A stretch of DNA of 11,853 nucleotides from an uncultured Eubacterium sp. (GCA_910584875.1 CAJUDA010000043.1:1-11853), one strand, 5' to 3'. Positions 1 to 7,805 are shown, counted from the first letter of the stretch. Notes: generated by a model from the letters alone, not told the origin. Program-made: numbers and translations.

Positions 1-47
1 CTACACTATAGCCTACACTCTTTCCCTACACGACGCTCTTCCGATCT
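1..47. other. Illumina TruSeq P5 adapter contamination (not biological)
   Basis: Bases 15-47 match the TruSeq read-1 adapter, beginning ACACTCTTTCCC and ending CTCTTCCGATCT. Bases 1-6 (CTACAC) are the end of the P5 flow-cell sequence. The eight bases between them, TATAGCCT (7-14), match the i5 index I know as D501. The junction with real DNA is at 47/48. Read on the minus strand the adapter extends the hydrolase frame with the peptide RSEERRVGKEC, a familiar sign of untrimmed adapter in protein databases. This is a library artefact at a contig end. Confidence 0.98.
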
Positions 48-935
48 GATCATCAGCTCCTTATTGTCCCCCTTTAATTTCTCATACGCATCCTTACTGA
101 AATAACAGGAATGCGCCTTCTCTCCATGGATCAGCAGAACAGCACTGCGGATCTCGTCACTGTAGCAGAGGATCGGCTGGTTCAGAAAAGACATGCACCC
201 TGTCTTATTCCATCCGTTATTTGAATTCAGGGAACGGGTGTGATAACCCCGTGGCGTCTTATAATAATCATAATAATCTTTTACATAAAATGGGGCATCC
301 TCCGGCAGTGGATCCACAACCCCGCCTCCCAGTTCATAGCTGCCATTCTGATAATCCATGGTGCGCTGGGCATTGAGTGCCTTCCGGGTCTCATACCTGT
401 CATCCGGATTGTCATTTTCATCAAAATAGCCCTTCGCATTGACTCTGCTCATATCATACATCGTCGAGGCTGCCGTCGCCTTAATCCTTGTGTCCAGCGC
501 CGCTGCATTCAGCGCCATGCCGCCCCAGCCACAGATCCCGATAATGCCGATCCTCTCCGGATCAGCATTGTCCCGCACAGAGAGAAAATCCACTGCCGCC
601 TGAAAATCCTCTGTATTAATATCAGGAGACGCCATATAGCGCGGAATCCCGCCGCTCTCTCCGGTAAAGGACGGATCAAATGCCATCGTAAGAAACCCAT
701 GCTCTGCCATAGTCTGGGCATACAGTCCCGCTGCCTGTTCTTTCACAGCGCCAAACGGACCGCAGACAGCGATCGCAGCCAGTTTACCCTCTGCCCCTTT
801 CGGTTCATACAGATCGGCTGCCAGTGTAATGCCATAACGGTTGTGAAACGTCACTTTACAGTGGTTTACCTTTTCACTTTTCGGAAAGGTTTTATCCCAT
901 TCGCTTACTAATTCTAATTCCATATTCTCTGTCAT
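48..935 (-). CDS. Alpha/beta hydrolase, dienelactone-hydrolase/YcjY-like, 3' end missing
   Basis: There are 296 real residues from ATG at 935, preceded by a perfect AGGAGG nine bases upstream (945-950). The fold is recognisable: an early strand with VCGPFGA (57-63), the DPSFTGESGG segment (87-96), the nucleophile-elbow region GICGWGG (133-139) and LLIHGEKAHS (267-276) before the final helix. Family members I know run about 30-40 residues longer and end with the catalytic-His segment, which is absent because the contig stops. The last 13 codons of the open frame and its stop codon are adapter. The elbow is odd: the usual Ser position holds Trp137, and Cys135 is the only nearby nucleophile. It is probably a cytosolic hydrolase of unknown substrate. 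Divergence from lysR suggests it is that regulator's target. Confidence 0.85.
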
Positions 936-966
936 ATTGCAATACCTCCTACATTTTTCTGACTAT

Positions 967-996
967 ATTATAATCGGTTGACTTTTTTATTGCTAA
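967..996 (-). promoter_or_regulatory. Putative sigma-A promoter of the hydrolase gene
   Basis: On the minus strand TATAAT (972-967) lies 18 bp downstream of TTAGCA (996-991). The -10 is perfect and the -35 matches 4 of 6. It lies 31 bp before the hydrolase start codon. It overlaps the oppositely directed lysR promoter. Confidence 0.55.
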
Positions 997-1006
997 TAGC
1001 TATAAT
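978..1006 (+). promoter_or_regulatory. Sigma-A promoter of the lysR gene
   Basis: TTGACT (978-983), a 17-bp spacer and a perfect TATAAT (1001-1006). The predicted start near 1013 leaves a leader of about 70 bases before the regulator's ATG at 1086. Confidence 0.75.
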
Positions 1007-1020
1007 TTATATCATGATAT
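996..1020. promoter_or_regulatory. Candidate LysR operator palindromes
   Basis: Two perfect palindromes lie in the divergent promoter zone: ATAGCTAT at 996-1003, overlapping the lysR -10, and ATATCATGATAT at 1009-1020, over the predicted start site. Short AT-rich dyads at such positions fit LysR autoregulation, but no binding site can be proved by eye. Confidence 0.4.
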
Positions 1021-1085
1021 GAATTTTTGGAATGTCTTTCACAAAGTCATCCTGTCCCGGAAAAGCAAATCAGGAAGGAGAAACG

Positions 1086-1967
1086 ATGGAATTAAGAACG
1101 ATGAGATATTTTCTGGCGGTCGCCAGGGAAGAGAATATGACCAGGGCCGCAGAACTGCTGCATGTCACCCAGCCCACTCTGTCCAAACAGTTAAAGTCAC
1201 TGGAATCAGAACTCGGGAAGAGGCTGTTTATCCGTCACAGCTTCAGTATACAGCTCACTGAAGAGGGCATCCTGCTCCGCCAGCGGGCAGAAGATCTCAT
1301 ACAGATGGCAGATAAGATCACATCTGAGTTTCTCTCACTGGACGATGTGTTAGGCGGTGAAATATATCTGGGACTGGCAGAATCCTGCCAGATCCGGTAT
1401 CTCGCTGCCGAGATCCGGTCTTTTAAAAATTCTTACCCCGGTCTGAGATATCATATTACCAGTGGAGATACCGAACAGGTAACCGAAAAACTGGACAAGG
1501 GAGTTCTGGATTTTGCCGTACTGGCAGAAGAACCAAACGCTGCCAAATATAATTATCTGAAATTCCCCCAGGCAGATATCTGGGGCGTGATCATGCCGGA
1601 AAACTGTCCGCTGGCAGAAAAGCAGTCCGTCAGCGCCGACGATCTCGCCGGGCTACCGTTATTCTGCTCCGAACAGGGCTGGAACAGTGATCTGCCCAGA
1701 TGGTGCGGAAACAAGATGGACAGGCTCCATCTGGAAGGTTCTTTCCGGCTGTCCTATAATGGCTCTCTCTTTGTCAGGGAGGGTCTGGGATATCTTTTAA
1801 CATTTGATCATCTGATCGATACCAGTGCAGACAGCGGTCTCGTTTTCCGCCCCCTCACGCCAAAATTAGAGAGTGCGATCTATCTGATCTGGAAAAAATA
1901 TCAGGTTTTCACACCGATCGCGGAAAAACTGCTGGAACGGCTGCAGAAACGGTTCACAGCAGACTAA
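1086..1967 (+). CDS. LysR-type transcriptional regulator
   Basis: A 293-residue protein, the usual length for the family. ATG 1086 is chosen because AGGAAGGAG (1071-1079) sits just upstream and the protein then starts directly with the LysR helix-turn-helix. An upstream in-frame ATG at 1032 has no such site and would add 18 residues. The winged HTH covers residues 1-60, with the recognition region MTRAAELLHVTQPTLSKQL (18-36). The rest is the periplasmic-binding-protein-like effector domain (about 90-293). It is transcribed away from the alpha/beta hydrolase through overlapping promoters, the classic layout for a LysR regulator that controls its neighbour and itself. The effector is unknown. 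Its stop lies 7 bp from the convergent receiver gene. Confidence 0.92.
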   Translation: MELRTMRYFLAVAREENMTRAAELLHVTQPTLSKQLKSLESELGKRLFIRHSFSIQLTEEGILLRQRAEDLIQMADKITSEFLSLDDVLGGEIYLGLAESCQIRYLAAEIRSFKNSYPGLRYHITSGDTEQVTEKLDKGVLDFAVLAEEPNAAKYNYLKFPQADIWGVIMPENCPLAEKQSVSADDLAGLPLFCSEQGWNSDLPRWCGNKMDRLHLEGSFRLSYNGSLFVREGLGYLLTFDHLIDTSADSGLVFRPLTPKLESAIYLIWKKYQVFTPIAEKLLERLQKRFTAD

Positions 1968-1974
1968 ATTTATC

Positions 1975-2415
1975 TTACTGGCTCATTTTTTTCAATTTCT
2001 CAATGTCCAGCACAGGGGCCTGCCCATCAGAGCCGATAGCCCGGCGGACCCTGCTGAGCAGATCTTCATCGACAAATGGTTTCAGTATATAATCACATAT
2101 ACCCAGTCTGGCGCTCTCAATCACCGTCTTTTTATCCTCGGCACCGGTAAGCATAATAACCGGGATATCCGACCGGTCACTCATCGAACGGATCTCCCGC
2201 AGGGTCTCAAGACCATCCTTGGGATTCATGCGGATGTCCAGCAGGATCAGATCCGGCTTCTCTGTCTGCAGGTATTTGATCGCCCTCATCCCCGAATTCA
2301 CCGTGATCACTTCATAATATTTCTGCAGGACATCCGAGATCCGTGACAATGTGATCGCCGTATCATCCACCGCCAGAATCTGTTTCCTGGCATTTCCGTT
2401 TTCTGTCTGAGCCAT
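1975..2415 (-). CDS. Stand-alone receiver (single-domain response regulator)
   Basis: A 146-residue CheY-like protein that is only a receiver domain. The acidic pair D17/D18 (AVDDTA), phospho-acceptor D60 (LILLD), T90 (IMLTG) and K112 (ILKPF) are all present. The loop after D60 reads IRMNPKDG, with Asn at the usual Pro place and Pro one residue later, a small deviation. There is no DNA-binding, GGDEF, HD-GYP or other output domain; residues 128-146 form only a short polar tail. Its start lies one base after the stop of the hybrid kinase. Its ribosome site GGGAGGT (2424-2430) lies inside the kinase's last codons, so the two are translationally coupled. It is the likely terminal phosphate acceptor for the kinase's Hpt domain and probably acts by protein-protein contact. 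Confidence 0.92.
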   Translation of the reverse strand: MAQTENGNARKQILAVDDTAITLSRISDVLQKYYEVITVNSGMRAIKYLQTEKPDLILLDIRMNPKDGLETLREIRSMSDRSDIPVIMLTGAEDKKTVIESARLGICDYILKPFVDEDLLSRVRRAIGSDGQAPVLDIEKLKKMSQ

Positions 2416-2416
2416 T

Positions 2417-5263
2417 TTACTTTACCTCCCTTTCCAGTCTGTCCAGAAGCTGACGCAGCAGCTCCTCTGCATGATCATCTTCGTACAGCTTTAGCTGCTC
2501 CTGTATCTGCCGCAGGCTCTCCTCCACATCCTGCGGCATGCGGTGGAGAAGAACCGCCTCCACCGCAGCGGCACATTCCCTGGAGCGAAAATGCTCCAGA
2601 TCATCCAGTGCCTGTGCTACCTGCTCCTTTAACTCCGGCAGGGGCAGGGACGGTTGTTTTTCTGTATCCGCTCTCCCCTGTCTCTTCTTTTCCAGAAACT
2701 GCCCGATACGGAGCAGAAGTTGGTCATATGCCTCCAGCAGATGAGGCAGCTGCCGGGCGATATACTCTGTGTCGCCCCTTGCCGCCGCATCCTCCTGCTC
2801 TTTCGCCATAGCTGAAACATCCATGGCACCGATATTGGCCGACGCACTCTTCAGTCCATGCACCTCCGTCTGATAATACGGGATATCCGTCTCAGCAAGA
2901 TCGCGCAAAAGACCAGCTTTGCGTTTTCCATCCAGATAATAGAGTTCCAGCAGATCTGTAAACGCCGCCTCATCACCGGAAAAATAGTGCATCACCGCAT
3001 CCATATCCACACCCTCGATCAGAAAAGCATCCGGATCCAGGGTTGTTTGCTCCTGCCCTCCCTCTTTTGCCACCCTCCGTTCTTCTGGGATCCAGCGGAG
3101 CAGAAGCTGATTGAGTTCCTTCCTGTCAAGCGGCTTGGCAATGAAATCCTGAAAGCCACAGTCCAGAAAACGCTCCCGCATCCCTTCCATAACATTGGCA
3201 GTCAGCGCAACAATAACAGGAGACGTGCCGTTTTCACCACAGTCATTGCGGATCACATCCACCGCCTCGATGCCATCCATCATCGGCATCATATGATCCA
3301 TAAAAATAATGTCAAATTTTCTGGAACGGACCAGATCTATTGATTCCGGACCACTGCCCGCCTCCGTCAGCTGAAAGTCATAGCCCTTCAAAAACCCTCT
3401 GGCAACTTTACGGTTGACCGCATTGTCATCTACGATCAGTACACTGATATCCGGCGCTGAAAACGTTTCCAGGATCTCCCTCTCTGCCTGTGGATTATCC
3501 GGCACTTCTGAAATCGGCCGCCGGTCTGTAATCGTCTGGGGAATGGTGATCGTAACCCTGGTCCCCTTACCATATGTACTCTCTACATTGATGCTGCCAT
3601 CCATCAGCTCCACCAGATGTTTTACTATGGCAAGCCCCAGACCGGTACCCTCCGCACTCCGGTTGCGTTTGGCATCCACCTGCCGGAAATCTTCAAAAAT
3701 TTTGTCAAGATCTTCTCTGCGGATACCACAGCCCGTATCCTCCACACAAAAGGTCAGCCGCTCTTCGTCCTCATTCTCTCCTGGTTGTCCCGAGATCCTC
3801 GCACAGACATACCCTTCCTGTGTAAATTTAATGGCATTGTTAAGGATATTGATCAAAATCTGTTTGATCCGTCCCTCATCCCCATAATAACGGCAGGGAA
3901 GGGTATTGTCACATTCGTATTTCAGAAGCAGACCCCGTTTGGAGGCCGCCATATCCATCATGGCCATCACCTCACCTGCCACTGTTTTCAGATGGTAATC
4001 GGTGCAGACAAGTTCCATTTTCCCTGCCTCAACTTTGGACAGATCCAGAATATCATTAATGATCGCCAGCAGATTTCTGGCAGCAGACTGCACATCTTTC
4101 GCATGGGAATAAATATCCGTATCCCTGCTCTCCTCCATGATAATATCATTCAGCCCGATAATAGCGTTCATCGGCGTACGGATCTCATGGGACATGTTCG
4201 CCAGAAACTCGCTTTTGGCTATACTTGCTTTCTCTGCCTGCAGCCTTACCTGTTTGATTTCATTGATATACGCCTTGATATCTGTCATGTCCAGGATCAG
4301 GATCACGCATCCCTGCTTTCTGCCGCTCTCATCAATGATCTGTTTGCTGTGGCTCTCATAATGCCTCTCATTAATAGAGAAGCTGTGGGGGACATCTTCC
4401 TGCAGCATCTCCTGCCGGAAATCCTCTAATGCACGGATGTTTTCCCCCAGTTTGTGAGCCGGAAGGCTGGTGAAGATACTGGCGGCCGCCCTGTTATAGC
4501 TGACCAGCCGGTTGTGATCATCCAGCGAAATGACGCCGTCACCCAGGCTCTCAAGAACTTTCTCTGCCGCCAGATGCCGGAAATCATAATTTCGCCGGCT
4601 CCACACTACAATAACTACCATGGACATGGCGATAGCCAGCGTCACCGGAGTCAGATCAAACACTTTTATCAATTTAAACACATAAGCAGCCAGCACTAAA
4701 ACAGGCACAGAGGAAATACCGAAGATTGTCCAGTATTGACGATTGATCTGCTGATCAGACCGGAGGCGGATCGCACGTATAAGTGTGCGCATACAAAGAG
4801 CATAGGGAATAAGGATTCGGCTCAGTAAAAAAACCACATACAGGGGACCATAGGTAATGCTGACATAATGATACCCGTCTGCCGCTGCCACCCACTGGAC
4901 CTCCTGGTAAAACAGACCGTTCCAGTCAAAAAATACAACAGGCAGCACAAAAAAACTGATCGCACCAAGGATCCTTAACAGCAATTTAGGGGGGACCGCA
5001 TAACAGTATATGTAGATAAACCAGCAATAGCACAGGGGAACAAAAGCAGAGCCGACATTCTCTACCGTCACTCCCGCCATGGCGGCATCGACAGTTTTTG
5101 CAGTCAGCTCTAATAAGTAGCCCACATTTTGTACCAGTGAGCCGCACATTATAAAAATCAGCAGTTTTTGTTCCCTAGCTCCATCCCCATTGAGTAAAAG
5201 CATCAGGGCAACACAGATCAACAGTATGCCCAGACACTCTAATGCAATCACTAAATTCACCAT
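2417..5263 (-). CDS. 7TM hybrid sensor histidine kinase with REC and Hpt domains
   Basis: 948 residues. Order: seven hydrophobic helices (about 4-24, 34-52, 69-90, 95-115, 137-157, 179-197, 202-221) resembling the HisKA_7TM sensor; a PAS domain (about 232-335, VISLDDHNRLVSYNRAA); a short coiled coil; HisKA with SHEIRTP, phospho-His H359; HATPase with N box NNAIKFT (N476), G1 EDTGCGI (D509) and G2 EGTGLGLA (539-543); a receiver with D612/D613, phospho-Asp D656, T688 and K710; and an Hpt domain with HGLKSASANIG, H802. A charged helical tail (about 870-948) follows and is not assigned. All catalytic residues are intact. The signal is probably sensed in or near the membrane; the ligand is unknown. 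It forms an operon with the stand-alone receiver. The start has only a weak AGGCGG 12 bases upstream. Confidence 0.95.
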   Translation of the reverse strand: MVNLVIALECLGILLICVALMLLLNGDGAREQKLLIFIMCGSLVQNVGYLLELTAKTVDAAMAGVTVENVGSAFVPLCYCWFIYIYCYAVPPKLLLRILGAISFFVLPVVFFDWNGLFYQEVQWVAAADGYHYVSITYGPLYVVFLLSRILIPYALCMRTLIRAIRLRSDQQINRQYWTIFGISSVPVLVLAAYVFKLIKVFDLTPVTLAIAMSMVVIVVWSRRNYDFRHLAAEKVLESLGDGVISLDDHNRLVSYNRAAASIFTSLPAHKLGENIRALEDFRQEMLQEDVPHSFSINERHYESHSKQIIDESGRKQGCVILILDMTDIKAYINEIKQVRLQAEKASIAKSEFLANMSHEIRTPMNAIIGLNDIIMEESRDTDIYSHAKDVQSAARNLLAIINDILDLSKVEAGKMELVCTDYHLKTVAGEVMAMMDMAASKRGLLLKYECDNTLPCRYYGDEGRIKQILINILNNAIKFTQEGYVCARISGQPGENEDEERLTFCVEDTGCGIRREDLDKIFEDFRQVDAKRNRSAEGTGLGLAIVKHLVELMDGSINVESTYGKGTRVTITIPQTITDRRPISEVPDNPQAEREILETFSAPDISVLIVDDNAVNRKVARGFLKGYDFQLTEAGSGPESIDLVRSRKFDIIFMDHMMPMMDGIEAVDVIRNDCGENGTSPVIVALTANVMEGMRERFLDCGFQDFIAKPLDRKELNQLLLRWIPEERRVAKEGGQEQTTLDPDAFLIEGVDMDAVMHYFSGDEAAFTDLLELYYLDGKRKAGLLRDLAETDIPYYQTEVHGLKSASANIGAMDVSAMAKEQEDAAARGDTEYIARQLPHLLEAYDQLLLRIGQFLEKKRQGRADTEKQPSLPLPELKEQVAQALDDLEHFRSRECAAAVEAVLLHRMPQDVEESLRQIQEQLKLYEDDHAEELLRQLLDRLEREVK

Positions 5264-5319
5264 AATTTCTTACATCCGCCTATATCAATACCTACGATAT
5301 CTTTCCCTTTAATGTATTA

Positions 5320-5348
5320 ATAATAGACTATTTTCCCTGTGATGTCAA
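5320..5348 (-). promoter_or_regulatory. Sigma-A promoter of the kinase-receiver operon
   Basis: On the minus strand a perfect TTGACA (5348-5343), a 17-bp spacer and TATTAT (5325-5320). It lies 57 bp before the kinase start, so the kinase operon has its own promoter although the MATE gene lies upstream on the same strand. I see no clear hairpin terminator between them. Confidence 0.75.
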
Positions 5349-5390
5349 GAAATCCTGCGACTTAAACCGTCCGTTTTTTTACCCATTTAT

Positions 5391-6740
5391 TTACTGATTC
5401 TTGCGATGGATAATCCGCTTTTTGTTTCTGCCATAACACACAATCCCCGTCAAGTCAGCAAGCCCCCATCCAATCGGGATAGACCACCATATCCCGACAA
5501 CTCCGATTGCCGGAACTGCAGACAGCGTGTAAGACAAAGCAACACGGGTTCCGAGTGAAATAACCGTAAGAAGTACGGAAACCGCAGGCTTCCCAAGCGC
5601 ACGGAAAAGCCCGTAAAACAAAAACAGACACCCAATCCCACAATAAAATGGTCCGATCGTATGTAAGCATCGTACTCCTTCTGCAATAATCGCTGTTTCT
5701 TCTTTTTCAATAAAAATGTGCATGAGCGGCTCTGCCAAAAACCACAAAACAAAGGAAGCCAGTGTGCAATAAAAAAGTACCGTCATAACAGCATAGCGGA
5801 TTCCTTTTGTAATCCGTATGGTCTGCTTGGCCCCCACGTTTTGTGCTATGAAGGTGGAAAAAGCATTTGCATATTCCTGAACCGGCATATAGGTAAAAGC
5901 ATCTATTTTTATCGCAGCGGCAAAAGCCGCCATCACTGCAGTTCCAAAACCGTTTACAATCCCCTGCACCATAAGAATGCCCAGATTCATCACTGACTGC
6001 TGCATACACGTCAAAACAGAATAATTCGTGATTTCCACAAGACTCTTTTTCCTTATCCTCAAATGCCGGAATGCGTCCCTGATCTCCTGGTTTTTCATCA
6101 GTGTATATGCCCCGATTCCAAGACCGGAAATGTATTGGGATACAATGGTTGCAACCGCAGCTCCGGCAGTTCCCTGTCCATACACAGCAACAAGCAGAAT
6201 ATCCAGCCCGATATTCAGCACTGTGGATATGCCCAAAAAGACCAGCGGAATGACAGAATTACCCAGCGCCTTCAAATACGCCCCAAAGAAATTATAAAAT
6301 GCAATCGCCGGAATTCCCCAAAATACAAGAATCAGGTAATCCCTCGTGATTTCCACGATTTCTGCGGGTATATTCATCCATACAATAATCCCGTCTACAC
6401 TCAAAAGCGATATTGTCATAAGCAGGATCGCTATGGAGGCTGCCAGTAAAAATGAAGCGCCAACACTATTTTTAAGCCCTTTTTCATCCTGTCTGCCAAA
6501 GCACACGGAGAACACGATCCCGCTTCCCATACAAAGCCCAAGCAGAACAGATGTTAAAAACGTCATAAGTGCAAATGCGGAACCGACAGCTGCCAGAGCG
6601 TCAGAACCCACATAATGCCCCACCACCCATGTATCCACAATATTATAGCCCTGCTGCAGTATATTCCCAAGTATCATGGGCAAGGCAAAGAAACACATGG
6701 TTGGAAATACAGAACCTTTTGTCAAATCCTTCTGTCCCAT
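5391..6740 (-). CDS. MATE-family multidrug/cation antiporter
   Basis: 449 residues, the usual length for the NorM/DinF-type MATE family (440-460). ATG 6740 is chosen because GGAGGT (6752-6757) precedes it and the typical cytosolic start MGQKDLTKG leads into helix 1. The same frame is open up to 6884, but that extension covers the promoter and reads as non-coding. About twelve hydrophobic helices are visible. The first half has the family signature NIVDTWVVGHYVGSDALAAVG near residues 32-52, and the second half repeats the architecture with FIAQNVGAK. The family exports drugs or metabolites in exchange for Na+ or H+; the substrate cannot be read from sequence. It is divergent from a HAD hydrolase gene. 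Confidence 0.93.
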   Translation of the reverse strand: MGQKDLTKGSVFPTMCFFALPMILGNILQQGYNIVDTWVVGHYVGSDALAAVGSAFALMTFLTSVLLGLCMGSGIVFSVCFGRQDEKGLKNSVGASFLLAASIAILLMTISLLSVDGIIVWMNIPAEIVEITRDYLILVFWGIPAIAFYNFFGAYLKALGNSVIPLVFLGISTVLNIGLDILLVAVYGQGTAGAAVATIVSQYISGLGIGAYTLMKNQEIRDAFRHLRIRKKSLVEITNYSVLTCMQQSVMNLGILMVQGIVNGFGTAVMAAFAAAIKIDAFTYMPVQEYANAFSTFIAQNVGAKQTIRITKGIRYAVMTVLFYCTLASFVLWFLAEPLMHIFIEKEETAIIAEGVRCLHTIGPFYCGIGCLFLFYGLFRALGKPAVSVLLTVISLGTRVALSYTLSAVPAIGVVGIWWSIPIGWGLADLTGIVCYGRNKKRIIHRKNQ

Positions 6741-6807
6741 AGGACCGCTACACCTCCATCCACCAGCTGCCCCGCAATAATAATAATTTTCATTTTGATT
6801 GCTTTTC

Positions 6808-6836
6808 AGTATACCATGTGCTATCCTGTAAGTAAA
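6808..6836 (-). promoter_or_regulatory. Putative promoter of the MATE transporter gene
   Basis: On the minus strand TTTACT (6836-6831), a 17-bp spacer and TATACT (6813-6808). It matches 4 of 6 and 5 of 6 consensus bases and leaves a leader of about 60 bases. Its position supports the 6740 start. Confidence 0.55.
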
Positions 6837-6838
6837 CA

Positions 6839-6872
6839 TGCAAAAAATCATCTCTGTAATGAGTTTTTTGCA
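6839..6872. repeat. Inverted repeat with 13-bp arms between divergent MATE and HAD genes
   Basis: TGCAAAAAATCAT (6839-6851) pairs with ATGA plus TTTTTTGCA (6859-6872), with one bulged G at 6863 and a 7-base loop. It sits just upstream of the MATE -35 and in the leader or promoter of the HAD gene. No T-run follows either arm, so it is not a standard terminator. An operator or leader hairpin is possible. Confidence 0.6.
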
Positions 6873-6912
6873 CAATAAAATCAAAAGAAATGAGATTGGG
6901 GAGGTGAATAGC

Positions 6913-7632
6913 GTGAAAATGCCTCAAATGGTATTATTTGATTATGGTCAGACACTTATTGCAGAACAGAAATTTGACGGTGTAAAGGGAACGGAGGCTG
7001 TCTTACAGTATGCTACAAGAAATAAATATCATTTGTCAGCAGAGCAGGTGCAAGCCAGGGCAAATGATATTAAGCAGGAGTTTGGAAGATTTGATCCTGA
7101 AAAAAGGCACCTATTTCAGATTGAAATACCCAATACAATGTTTACGCCTTATCTGTATGAATCGCAGGGAATTGAGATTGCATTAAGCAACTCTGAAATT
7201 GATACGATATTCTGGAATGCCGCTTCTCCGGGAGTGCCAACAGAAGGTATAACAGATTTTTTAGGATATTTGAAAAACAAAGGTATCCGCACAGGAGTAA
7301 TCAGTAATATTTCTTATGATCCTTCTGTAGTTGCCGATCGTATCAACAGACTGCTTCCGGATAATTCTTTTGAATTTATCATTACATCAAGTAATTTTAT
7401 GTTCCGCAAACCAAACAAAAGGATATTTGATCTGGCTTTAGAAAAAGCCGGATTACAACCGGATGAAGTATGGTATATCGGGGATCAGTATGAGTGCGAT
7501 GTGAAAGGCTCTTTAAATGCCGGACTGTTTCCAATATGGTATATAGGGGCGATTGATTTGCCATACACAGCAGATAAAAATATTTTGACAGTAACGAACT
7601 GGAACGAATTAAAGCAACGAATGGAGATATAA
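6913..7632 (+). CDS. HAD-superfamily hydrolase (phosphatase-like)
   Basis: 239 residues if started at GTG 6913, eight bases after GGGAGG (6899-6904). The next ATG, 6919, is 14 bases away and less well placed. Upstream in-frame ATGs (6838, 6859) fall inside the inverted repeat. All HAD motifs are visible: motif I LFDYGQTL with nucleophile D10, motif II VISN with S131, motif III RKPNKRIF with K166, and motif IV YIGDQYECDVKGSLNAG with D191 and D196. The alpha-helical cap lies between motifs I and II, as in subclass I. Motif I has Gly12 where many phosphatases have the second Asp, though DxGxT members exist. It is a cytosolic enzyme of unknown substrate. It is divergent from the MATE gene; a functional link is only a guess. 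Confidence 0.88.
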   Translation: MKMPQMVLFDYGQTLIAEQKFDGVKGTEAVLQYATRNKYHLSAEQVQARANDIKQEFGRFDPEKRHLFQIEIPNTMFTPYLYESQGIEIALSNSEIDTIFWNAASPGVPTEGITDFLGYLKNKGIRTGVISNISYDPSVVADRINRLLPDNSFEFIITSSNFMFRKPNKRIFDLALEKAGLQPDEVWYIGDQYECDVKGSLNAGLFPIWYIGAIDLPYTADKNILTVTNWNELKQRMEI

Positions 7633-7655
7633 TACAAGAGTACAGGCTGTCCTAT

Positions 7656-7805
7656 CTATTTTACCGTGATTTTAATTTTCACGCTGATGCCGTTTAATGC
7701 GGTCGCATTTATTATCACCAAAGCCAACCGTTTCGTAGCGATTTTGTATCTGACAATATCAAATGAATGTAGGATGACATGGTTAGATTCCCCCTTTCGG
7801 ATTGT
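7656..7805 (-). pseudogene. Coding-like C-terminal remnant, unidentified
   Basis: A stop-free minus-strand stretch of 49 codons ending at TAG 7656. It starts after a TGA at 7806-7808 and has no in-frame start codon. The reading NHVILHSFDIVRYKIATKR followed by LALVIINATALNG is varied and protein-like, and ends in a Lys/Ile-rich tail. I cannot name a family. It could be the remaining end of a gene once continuous with the broken transposase region. An alternative is that it is random non-coding DNA. Confidence 0.25.

Noticed and set aside
240..911. Long plus-strand open frame of 223 codons opposite the hydrolase
   Set aside because: It is antisense to a well-supported alpha/beta hydrolase, has no ribosome site and a biased Ile/Arg/His composition typical of a shadow frame.
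3617..4429. Plus-strand open frame of 270 codons inside the histidine kinase
   Set aside because: The opposite strand carries intact HisKA, HATPase and PAS motifs. The plus-strand translation has no domain and no start signal.
6741..6884. 48-codon N-terminal extension of the MATE gene from ATG 6884
   Set aside because: It crosses the predicted promoter and the inverted repeat and lacks a ribosome site. ATG 6740 has GGAGGT and the usual MATE N-terminus.
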